Origin: an uncultured Lachnospiraceae bacterium
Lineage (GTDB): Bacteria; Bacillota; Clostridia; Lachnospirales; Lachnospiraceae
Assembly: GCA_947166015.1 (NCBI GenBank)
Contig: CAMVCQ010000009.1
Span: forward strand, 1-39,693
Length of the DNA stretch: 39,693 nt
Direction of reading: 5' to 3'
Position 1 is the first letter of the stretch. Each line of letters opens with the position of its first letter. A program made the position numbers and the translations under genes. The notes under the pieces were generated by a model. The model did no database searches. It was not told the DNA's origin and saw only the letters and a program-made list of their open reading frames with translations. Below are positions 33,404 through 39,693 of the stretch, in pieces.

Positions 33404-33652
33404 ATGAGCTTTGTAAATATAGGTTTCGGCAATATGATTAACTGTGACAAGGTATGCACGGTTGTTGCCCCCGAGGCGGCCCCCATAAAAAGGCTTATCC
33501 AGACTTCAAAGGATGAGGGCTCGGCTGTGGATGCAACCTGCGGCAGAAAAACAAAATCAGTCATAGTTCTTGAAAATAAGACTATAGTTCTCTCGGCGCT
33601 TTTGCCTGAAACAGTTGTGTCGAGGATCGATTCGGAGGGAGGTTCTGCATGA
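33404..33652 (+). CDS. remA: RemA-family regulator (DUF370)
   Basis: An 82-residue protein: FVNIGFGNMINCDKVCTVVAPEAAPIKRLIQ with DATCGRKTKSVIVLE is the RemA signature. RemA is a DNA-binding regulator of matrix and osmoprotection genes in Bacillus; its role in Clostridia is less clear. The ATG at 33404 has GGAAGGGA upstream; the in-frame start at 33383 is rejected. It overlaps gmk by 4 bases. Confidence 0.94.
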   Translation: MSFVNIGFGNMINCDKVCTVVAPEAAPIKRLIQTSKDEGSAVDATCGRKTKSVIVLENKTIVLSALLPETVVSRIDSEGGSA

Positions 33653-34272
33653 AAAAAGGTGTACTTGCCGTGATGTCCGGGTTCTCCGGCGCCGGAAAAG
33701 GAACGATAGTAAAAGAGCTTCTGAAGAAAAATGATTACCAGTTGTCCATATCCTGCACGACCAGGAAACCAAGAGAGGGCGAGCAAAACGGAAGAGAGTA
33801 TTTTTTCGTTTCGCGTGAAGAATTTGAAAAAATGATCGCAAACGGCGATATGATAGAGTACGCCGAATATGCGGGAAATTATTATGGGACTCCGAGAAAA
33901 GCAGTTAGCGACTGGCTGGCTGAAGGCAAGGATGTCATCCTTGAGATCGAAGTACAGGGCGGTATGCAGGTGAGAAAGCTTTTTCCGGATGCCTGCTTGA
34001 TGTTCATAGTTCCGCCGTCTGCCGATGAGCTCTACAACAGGCTCAAAAACAGAGGAACGGAAACGGAGGACCAGATCAAGCTCAGGCTTGAGCAGACGAG
34101 CAGAGAGATCGAGTACATAAAAGACTATGATTATCTTGTGGTAAATGACGAGCTCGACAAAGCGGTTGAGCGAGTTGAGAGCATTATTAACGATCAAAAA
34201 TGCAGACCTGCGCTTTGCGAGGAGAATGTTGAAAGTCTGAAAAATGATCTGAGCAAAATAATTGGAGCGTAA
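33649..34272 (+). CDS. gmk: guanylate kinase
   Basis: A 207-residue kinase converting GMP to GDP. P-loop SGFSGAGKGT near the N-terminus, then SCTTRKPREGEQNGREYFFVS for GMP binding, and the lid LKNRGTETEDQIKLRL. It overlaps remA and is usual in this operon. Confidence 0.97.
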   Translation: MKKGVLAVMSGFSGAGKGTIVKELLKKNDYQLSISCTTRKPREGEQNGREYFFVSREEFEKMIANGDMIEYAEYAGNYYGTPRKAVSDWLAEGKDVILEIEVQGGMQVRKLFPDACLMFIVPPSADELYNRLKNRGTETEDQIKLRLEQTSREIEYIKDYDYLVVNDELDKAVERVESIINDQKCRPALCEENVESLKNDLSKIIGA

Positions 34273-35049
34273 ATGCTCCGGATGGGAAGTTATAAAATGG
34301 AAACAAACAACAAAGGTGAAATACTTGAGGGTGTAAACGGAGCTGCTGATCAGGAAGCAACAGCAACTGCTCAGGGCACACAGGATGTAAACACATCTCA
34401 GGAAACAGAAAAAAATGCTGAAAAGGAAAAGAAAAAAAGATCGCCTATAAGTATTGTTGCGGAAATCCTTATCTACGCAGCGCTCATTTTTATATGTATA
34501 TATGTGGTTCCGGAGTATGTGCTCCAGAGAACTGCCGTTTCAGGTGACTCCATGGAGGATACGCTTCACGACGGAGAGAGCATGCTCGTTGACAAGGTTT
34601 CATATCTGTTCCATGATCCCGAGAGATATGACATTATTGTATTTTATCCGCTGGGAAAAGAGGTTGATGATTCGGAGTACTATGTGAAACGAGTTTACGG
34701 ACTTCCGGGTGAGACAATTCAGATTAAAGACAACACGATCTATATAAATGGCAAACCGATCGATGATCCGTATGCAAAAAATGCGATTGATTCCGAAGGC
34801 ATTGCGAAAAAGCCTTACAAGATAAAAGAAGGAGAGTTTTTCGTGCTTGGAGACAACCGAGAGGTAAGTCTTGACAGTAGAAAGATCCGACCTGAAGAAG
34901 TCCCCGAGATGACTGATTATACGGAAGAAGAACTCGAGGAGTGCAATGCGATAGAGGATAGCGCGCCGGGACCTGTCAAGAAAAAAGACATAGCCGGCAA
35001 GGTATTTTTCAGGATTTGGCCGCTTTCAGAATTTGGCGGAGTTAAATAG
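34273..35049 (+). CDS. lepB: signal peptidase I
   Basis: A 258-residue enzyme cleaving Sec/Tat signal peptides at the outer membrane face. A long N-terminal cytoplasmic stretch (about 1-58) precedes a single membrane anchor (about 60-82). The catalytic Ser93 is in SGDSMEDTL and Lys139 in YYVKRVYGLPGE. GDNREVSLDSR is the conserved C-terminal box. ATG 34273 directly follows the gmk stop, with GGAG at 34264; that site is inside a GGAGC/GCTCC hairpin, and ATG 34297 is an alternative start. lepB between gmk and rpoZ is unusual. Confidence 0.94.
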   Translation: MLRMGSYKMETNNKGEILEGVNGAADQEATATAQGTQDVNTSQETEKNAEKEKKKRSPISIVAEILIYAALIFICIYVVPEYVLQRTAVSGDSMEDTLHDGESMLVDKVSYLFHDPERYDIIVFYPLGKEVDDSEYYVKRVYGLPGETIQIKDNTIYINGKPIDDPYAKNAIDSEGIAKKPYKIKEGEFFVLGDNREVSLDSRKIRPEEVPEMTDYTEEELEECNAIEDSAPGPVKKKDIAGKVFFRIWPLSEFGGVK

Positions 35050-35083
35050 TAGTTTAAAGGCAGCATATAAAGGAGGAAGAAAA

Positions 35084-35314
35084 ATGTTACATCCATCTTA
35101 CACAGACCTTATGAACATCGCAAACAGCGAGGTTGAGCAGGGCGAACAGCCTGTGGTAAACAGCAGGTATTCGATAGTTCTTGCAACTGCAAAAAGGGCA
35201 AGACAGATCGTTGACGGTTCTGAGCCTCTTGTTAAGGAAATTGCTTGTCCGAAAGCCCTTTCTATCGCTATTGAAGAGCTTTCAACAGGAGCGATAAAAA
35301 TAGCTCCTGAATAA
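35084..35314 (+). CDS. rpoZ: RNA polymerase omega subunit
   Basis: A 76-residue omega protein: MLHPSYTDLMNIANSEVEQG, then NSRYSIVLATAKRARQIVDG and IAIEELSTGAIKI. It aids polymerase assembly. The ATG at 35084 has AGGAGGAAG upstream; a longer frame from 35033 overlaps lepB. Confidence 0.93.
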   Translation: MLHPSYTDLMNIANSEVEQGEQPVVNSRYSIVLATAKRARQIVDGSEPLVKEIACPKALSIAIEELSTGAIKIAPE

Positions 35315-35328
35315 TTCAAACAAAAAAT

Positions 35329-35342
35329 CGAACATTTGTTTC
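35329..35342 (+). promoter_or_regulatory. LexA (SOS) box 1
   Basis: CGAACATTTGTTTC, one base from the Firmicute GAACN4GTTC consensus. Upstream of the -35 box of the yneA-like gene. Confidence 0.75.
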
Positions 35343-35351
35343 ATTTTTCTC

Positions 35352-35380
35352 TTGACAAACATCTGTTCCTGTGTTAATAT
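35352..35380 (+). promoter_or_regulatory. promoter of the yneA-like gene
   Basis: TTGACA (35352-35357), 17-bp spacer, TAATAT (35375-35380). LexA box 2 overlaps its -35. Confidence 0.75.
35356..35369 (+). promoter_or_regulatory. LexA (SOS) box 2
   Basis: CAAACATCTGTTCC, starting on the -35 box, 27 bases after box 1. Confidence 0.75.
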
Positions 35381-35385
35381 GTATA

Positions 35386-35399
35386 CAAACATATGTTTG
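35386..35399 (+). promoter_or_regulatory. LexA (SOS) box 3
   Basis: CAAACATATGTTTG, a perfect palindrome just past the -10 box, 30 bases after box 2. Confidence 0.8.
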
Positions 35400-35426
35400 A
35401 TATTACCACAGGAGGGATTGTCGTAT

Positions 35427-35444
35427 ATGCGAGATAGCAGATGA
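35427..35444 (+). CDS. possible five-residue leader ORF before yneA
   Basis: ATG at 35427 follows AGGAGGG (35410-35416) by ten bases and reads MRDSR then TGA. It holds the only good ribosome-binding site upstream of the yneA-like start at 35461, 16 bases further on. Confidence 0.3.
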   Translation: MRDSR

Positions 35445-35460
35445 CGGCAGAATCAATGAT

Positions 35461-35793
35461 ATGAGAAAAATGATTGCAGGATTAAAAGATTCCAAAAAAA
35501 TGTGCGTTTTGTTGGCCGGAGCCTTTATCATTATATTTATAGCTATGTTTATGTTGTTTTCTTCTAAGGCTTCTGCGGACAGCGGTGACTTAAATGATGT
35601 GAGCGGATATGAAGTGATACTTGTTCACTCAGGTGATACGCTTGATATGTTGAGTCACAGATATTCGAGAGAGTACTCACATATGTCTACATATGAGTAC
35701 AAAAGCCAGATTGTCAAGATCAATGGCTTGTCAAACGAATATATCAGGGAAGGAAGCTATCTGCTCATGCCGGTAACGGCAGGGAGCAGATAA
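35461..35793 (+). CDS. yneA: YneA-like SOS cell-division inhibitor
   Basis: A 110-residue protein with one N-terminal membrane segment (KMCVLLAGAFIIIFIAMFMLF, about 13-33) and a C-terminal LysM-like domain (YEVILVHSGDTLDMLSHRYS ... YLLMPV). This is the layout of Bacillus YneA, which halts division during the SOS response; LysM domains bind peptidoglycan. Three LexA boxes in its promoter fit that role exactly. No lexA gene is present in the window. ATG 35461 has a poor ribosome-binding site. Confidence 0.8.
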   Translation: MRKMIAGLKDSKKMCVLLAGAFIIIFIAMFMLFSSKASADSGDLNDVSGYEVILVHSGDTLDMLSHRYSREYSHMSTYEYKSQIVKINGLSNEYIREGSYLLMPVTAGSR

Positions 35794-35913
35794 ACAATTC
35801 CGACTTGTTTGGTTGTATTTTGATTTTTCGTTTTTGTTGTTTATGCAGATAGAGTTTTGATAATTCTATGGTGATTTTTATTATTTTGTAATATATTAAT
35901 ACAGATATTGTGT

Positions 35914-35937
35914 AGTCTACTGCAGTAGACTTTTTTT
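35914..35937 (+). terminator. rho-independent terminator after yneA
   Basis: AGTCTACTGCAGTAGACT (35914-35931), a perfect palindrome, runs into seven T's (35931-35937). The 120 bases between it and yneA are AT-rich with no other feature seen. Confidence 0.85.
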
Positions 35938-35949
35938 ATTGACATTTTT

Positions 35950-35977
35950 TTGCCAATTCAGACAGATATTATAAAAT
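35950..35977 (+). promoter_or_regulatory. weak promoter candidate for the amidase gene
   Basis: TTGCCA (35950-35955), 16-bp spacer, TAAAAT (35972-35977). The 36000-36110 stretch is very AT-rich with several other -10-like hexamers and a GGAGTGA/TCGCTCC hairpin (36084-36105), so the true start is uncertain. Confidence 0.35.
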
Positions 35978-36121
35978 AGGATTTTTGATATGCGCTAAGT
36001 GGATTATATATAATAACTGTATTTTCTATAGTTTGCATTATATAATTTAAGATGCTTGTTTTTTGTATTATATAAGTTTGATTGGAGTGAATTTGTTATC
36101 GCTCCGGATAGGAAGGGAATT

Positions 36122-38323
36122 GTGAAGAATAAGGTTATCAGATCGATATTAATTTGTTTTGCATTTTTTATGACGGCTTTTGTGTTTTGTCCAATGGTGT
36201 CTGAAGCTGCATCTGTCAAAATTTCGTACGGAGGCAAGGATTATACCAATACTTCAAGCAGACTAAAGGTTAAGTTTGGCTCGACACTTGTTTCGGAGGC
36301 CGGATATGAGGCTCTTGAGATCGGTGGAGTTTATATGGCACCATACGTGGATGTGTTGAGTAAAGCTGGTGGGATGGAGCTTTCATATGACGAGACATCA
36401 AAAACAATTTCTGCTAAATGCAATTCTCACGAGCTGATAATGACGGTCGGATCGAAAAATGCGACATTGGACGGGACTTCGGTGACTCTCAAGTCAAAGG
36501 TACTTGATGTGAAGTTCTTGAGCACCGGTGTATCAAAAGTCCTGATACCGGTTGAGGATGTATGCGAAAAGCTTACACTGTATTGCAGGATGACTGAGAG
36601 TTCATTGATCATCAGAAATCCATACAAGCTCGACTATGACGGCAATACTGTTTTGTATAATGGAATTCGTGGTGAAGCATTCTACAATCACAAAAAGCTT
36701 TCGCTTGAGTCTATGTCTTTTATTAAGCTTGACAGTACTATTTATGCTTCAGCTATAGATATTTTTAAACAGCTTTTCGGATATGATGTTACCTTCAACA
36801 CTGAAACCGGTGATTTTTTGGCGACAAATAACGATATCGCGACATCAGTTTCATTTATAGCCGGAGAGTCGTCATTTGTATACAAAAAGAATTCTACAGT
36901 TAAGACAATTGCGCTTAAAGCTCCTACAAAGCTTATCACAAAAAACGATGTGACTGTCATGCCCTGCATCCCGGTAAACGAGTTTTTGGATCAGCTCGAC
37001 TGTACAAACAGCTGGTCATCGACTGAAAGATTGTATTATATACAGAATGAAAACTTTTTTAACTGGTCAGTAACAGCTCCGGCTGCGAACAATAAACAAA
37101 ATCATATATACAAGGCTACGGGCAAGTACAATATGATCGATGATTATTTGGGATCGATCAAGCTTACATTTTATGGTGATCTGCAGACTGCGATCGATAA
37201 ATCAACAATTTCAAGAGACAAAAACATCATAAAGATAACAATGCCATCAAGTGTTTATCTGCCGGCAGAGAATTATTTTGATAAATTCGGAGAAATAGTT
37301 GAAAAAATGGAGATAACCACAGTGAATGATTCTGTCGTTGTAACGCTTACCTGCTTTGAAACAACAGAGTTTACTTATACGACATCTGATAAAAAGCTTT
37401 GTATAAACCTTATCTGGGATTATAGCTCGCTCACCGGGAAAATATCAAATTATTCGATGACTATCAGGCGCCCTGAGGGTGTGTTTATGAACAGTGTATC
37501 AAATATTGATTGCTATGATGCTGTTAGTTACAAAAAAGTATTCAAGATCATTATCAAAGGTGATTATACTGATTTTTACAAGCATCATCCTGTTGTGATA
37601 AACAATAACAATATAAAGCAGGTCAAGATCAGCAAAAGTGATGCCGGAAATACCGTGATCACCGTATACACTAAGTCACTGCAGGGATACAAAATCTATA
37701 AAAAAGACAAGTATTTTGTAGTTTCACTTGGTAAACCAAGCAAGATTTACAAAAATATCGTCGTTCTCGACGCAGGACACGGTGGATATGATTTCGGGGC
37801 TGTTCATTATAAAGTAAACGAAAAAGACTTGAATTTCAAAATGATCTATACGCTGATGAAGAGCAAGTTTAAGTCAAACGACGGAGATACGAAGGTCTAC
37901 TGGACCAGGAAGTCTGATACGTTCATCACTCTCGATACCAGGGCAAAATTTGCAAAAAAAGTCGGTGCGGATATGTTTATCAGTCTGCATATGAACTCTG
38001 CGCTAAACACGAAAGCAAACGGAACTGAGGTTTATTATTCAGTGTCGAACAACAAAAAAGCTAAGTCCGGACTTCGAAGCAGCATTCTTGCGAGAAAAAT
38101 GAAGGACAAGCTGATTTCCGACCTTGGCACTATAAACCGAGGAGTCCGTACTGCCGGATTCTATGTCATCAAAAATAACACCGTTCCGGCTATCCTGGTA
38201 GAACTTGGATTTTTGTCCGGAGACAAGGATCACAAAAAACTGACCGATTCGGACTTCCAAAAGAAAGCAACCAAATCGATCAGCAGTGTGATAAAGAGTA
38301 TTATCAAAAAGTATCCATCGTGA
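36122..38323 (+). CDS. exported N-acetylmuramoyl-L-alanine amidase
   Basis: A 733-residue secreted cell-wall hydrolase. I chose GTG 36122, with GGAAGGGA upstream; it gives a clean signal peptide (NKVIRSILICFAFFMTAFVF ... SEA). Residues about 25-330 hold two or more copper-amine-oxidase-N-like (stalk) domains. About 330-520 looks AMIN-like (NYFDKFGEIVEKMEITTVND). The Amidase_3 domain is 545-733: zinc ligands in LDAGHGG, the Glu of KVNEKDLN, SLHMNS, and VELGFLS. An in-frame start at 36056 adds a hydrophilic N-terminus and is rejected. The gene ends 13 bases from the convergent recombinase gene. Confidence 0.92.
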   Translation: MKNKVIRSILICFAFFMTAFVFCPMVSEAASVKISYGGKDYTNTSSRLKVKFGSTLVSEAGYEALEIGGVYMAPYVDVLSKAGGMELSYDETSKTISAKCNSHELIMTVGSKNATLDGTSVTLKSKVLDVKFLSTGVSKVLIPVEDVCEKLTLYCRMTESSLIIRNPYKLDYDGNTVLYNGIRGEAFYNHKKLSLESMSFIKLDSTIYASAIDIFKQLFGYDVTFNTETGDFLATNNDIATSVSFIAGESSFVYKKNSTVKTIALKAPTKLITKNDVTVMPCIPVNEFLDQLDCTNSWSSTERLYYIQNENFFNWSVTAPAANNKQNHIYKATGKYNMIDDYLGSIKLTFYGDLQTAIDKSTISRDKNIIKITMPSSVYLPAENYFDKFGEIVEKMEITTVNDSVVVTLTCFETTEFTYTTSDKKLCINLIWDYSSLTGKISNYSMTIRRPEGVFMNSVSNIDCYDAVSYKKVFKIIIKGDYTDFYKHHPVVINNNNIKQVKISKSDAGNTVITVYTKSLQGYKIYKKDKYFVVSLGKPSKIYKNIVVLDAGHGGYDFGAVHYKVNEKDLNFKMIYTLMKSKFKSNDGDTKVYWTRKSDTFITLDTRAKFAKKVGADMFISLHMNSALNTKANGTEVYYSVSNNKKAKSGLRSSILARKMKDKLISDLGTINRGVRTAGFYVIKNNTVPAILVELGFLSGDKDHKKLTDSDFQKKATKSISSVIKSIIKKYPS

Positions 38324-38336
38324 TGGACTCTATCGT

Positions 38337-39401
38337 TTAATCATTTCTGAGAGTAACTGCACTGGCGGCACGACGTTTGCGATCCTCATCGAGCGCGGCG
38401 TAGTGCCGTCTTGTCGTATTTACATCATTATGTCCGAGAACCTCAGCTACAAGGTAAATATCGCCGGTTTCCCGATACAAGCTGGTGCCGTATGTGCTTC
38501 TGAGTTTATGAGGCGTGATATGCTTGACGGTCGTGACGTGTTTTGCGCAGTCCTTGACAAGATCCTCGACAGCTTGCACTGTGATGCGCCTTTTTTGTAT
38601 AGAAAGGAAAAATGCGTGTTCGTGGCCGGGTTTTGTCACGACTTCCTTTCGTTCAACATAATAATCATACATAGCCGTGCTGACTTCGTCGCCAAAGTAG
38701 ACGAAATCTTCCTTGCCGCCTTTTCGTATGATCTTTATGCGGTTATTTTTGAAATCGATGTCCTCGAGATCGAGTCCAACACACTCTGAAACACGGATGC
38801 CTGTGCCGAGCAGGAGAGTAAAAAGCGCGAGATTTCTGACCTTGTTCTTTTTGAAATATGTCTTTTTCATCCCGGTCATTTCATCACCGCCGTGCTCAAC
38901 ATAATCAAGCAAGTTTGCGACCTCATCATAATCAAGCCTGGTTATTTCGCGTTTGTGAAGCTTTGGCATATCAACGATGACAGTCGGGTTTGTAGTGATC
39001 ATTTCATGCTTGAAATAATAATTATAAAAGCTTCTAAGTGAAGCAAGCTTTCTTTTGAGACCGCGTTCGCCGTTTGTGTGTGTGATGCCTTTTTCGTCCT
39101 CGTACAGCTTCAAATACTCGAGAAACTCCTCAATATCTATCGCAGTGAGCTTATCGAGATCAGAAAGCGATATTCTGGTGATGTCATCCATTTTTTTGAA
39201 ATATGGATTGCTTTCGCACAAAAATGTAAAGAAAAGTCTGATGTCGTACACATATGAAATTCTTGTCTTAGCTGATGTACGAGGCTCCATAGCCCTGAAA
39301 TAATCTCTGCAAAAAGGTGGCAGAGTCGCCAGTACCTCGCGAAGCTTTCTGGTGTTTTCACGATCTGTTTTCTCATGATAGGTTATTTTTTTGCTTTCCA
39401 T
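38337..39401 (-). CDS. tyrosine recombinase (XerC/XerD-like)
   Basis: A 354-residue site-specific recombinase. The N-terminal SAM-like DNA-binding domain is about 25-140. Catalytic residues are Arg203 (GTGIRVSE), Lys227 (RKGGKE), His298 and Arg301 (PHKLR), His324 (LGHNDVNTT) and Tyr334 (RRHYAA). Length is slightly above XerC/XerD (about 300). GGGAGGT lies six bases before ATG on the minus strand. Without other xer genes visible it could be the chromosome-dimer Xer or an integrase of a mobile element. Confidence 0.9.
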   Translation of the reverse strand: MESKKITYHEKTDRENTRKLREVLATLPPFCRDYFRAMEPRTSAKTRISYVYDIRLFFTFLCESNPYFKKMDDITRISLSDLDKLTAIDIEEFLEYLKLYEDEKGITHTNGERGLKRKLASLRSFYNYYFKHEMITTNPTVIVDMPKLHKREITRLDYDEVANLLDYVEHGGDEMTGMKKTYFKKNKVRNLALFTLLLGTGIRVSECVGLDLEDIDFKNNRIKIIRKGGKEDFVYFGDEVSTAMYDYYVERKEVVTKPGHEHAFFLSIQKRRITVQAVEDLVKDCAKHVTTVKHITPHKLRSTYGTSLYRETGDIYLVAEVLGHNDVNTTRRHYAALDEDRKRRAASAVTLRND

Positions 39402-39588
39402 TGGTTACCTCCCAATATTGCTGAAACGTTTATTAAGCAGTATACTGATCGATTTTAGTTGACTGCTTTTCTCTATATATGACTCTTTGAAAAACTGGAG
39501 TTTGTCCAAGAGAGCTATATGTATCATTATACACCCTGCTATCAAATAATGCAAGGTGTTTTATGATAATTTATTACTTAGTCGTTAC

Positions 39589-39620
39589 TATTCACGGGTA
39601 ACCAAACCATTCGGAATGTC
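39589..39620 (-). repeat. interspersed repeat, copy 2 (inverted)
   Basis: Reverse complement of 33327-33358, 29 of 32 identical. It lies about 190 bases upstream of the recombinase start, beside a long hairpin. Confidence 0.85.
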
Positions 39621-39621
39621 C

Positions 39622-39676
39622 GTTCTTCTCGCTTTGATCTTGCAAGCAAGCTTGCAGATTCAAAGCTTCGTAGAAC
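39622..39676. other. long imperfect hairpin upstream of the recombinase
   Basis: GCTTTGATCTTGCAAG (39631-39646) and CTTGCAGATTCAAAGC (39651-39666) pair with two mismatches and one G-U around CAAG. An outer GTTCT/AGAAC (39622-39626/39672-39676) extends it. The structure may continue past the window end. The 39402-39588 stretch has no other feature I can support. Confidence 0.6.
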
Positions 39677-39693
39677 TCTATCGTGTCTTTCAG

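Overview
The window looks like chromosomal DNA from an anaerobic Firmicute, most likely a Lachnospiraceae (Clostridia). The grounds are the gene order rpsU-phoH-ybeY, rng-rplU-prp-rpmA-obgE-nadD/yqeK-rsfS and yicC-remA-gmk-rpoZ; an L27 precursor with a Prp cleavage extension; DUF5688- and DUF3791-type proteins; secreted proteins with Lys-rich C-termini; moderate GC; and strong GGAGG ribosome-binding sites. These points are inference from family knowledge, not from a database search.

Layout. 1-7.2 kb: ribosomal protein S21, PhoH ATPase, YbeY, a MOP-superfamily flippase, a zinc-ribbon membrane protein, a small one-pass membrane protein and a TIGR03960-type radical SAM protein. 7.2-14 kb: RNase G, an inserted two-gene ABC exporter, then the ribosome/GTPase block rplU-prp-rpmA-obgE-nadD::yqeK-rsfS, with a structured rplU leader. 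14-18.8 kb: a DUF5688-like protein, tRNA-Arg(CCG), an exported protein, an RsuA-family pseudouridine synthase and ligA. 18.8-26.6 kb: a roughly 1,680-residue membrane protein with a very long acidic repetitive tail, then RqcH and a PHP phosphatase. 26.6-32.4 kb is an accessory stretch: a secreted CX5R phosphatase, a decayed DUF3791 gene, a secreted beta-rich protein and a chemoreceptor bordered by direct repeats. 32.4-35.8 kb: yicC-remA-gmk-lepB-rpoZ, then a LexA-controlled YneA-like division inhibitor. 36-39.4 kb: an exported cell-wall amidase and, convergently, a tyrosine recombinase.

The most interesting signal is a pair of intergenic structured elements (1841-1977 and 4759-4892). Both start at or just after a stop codon and end in the same ATGGAGG(G)TTAAT-ATG start signal. 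They share an almost identical 5' part. Their 3' hairpin and a loop-to-leader pseudoknot have unrelated sequences but the same architecture, including a bulged A at the same place. Base-pair-preserving differences in four helices argue for a conserved cis-acting RNA that I do not recognise.

Other points worth attention are three LexA boxes on the yneA-like gene, a 32-bp near-identical repeat in inverted orientation around a 6.3-kb segment that contains the recombinase, the 31/32 direct repeats around the chemoreceptor, the NadD-YqeK fusion, and the giant acidic-tailed membrane protein.
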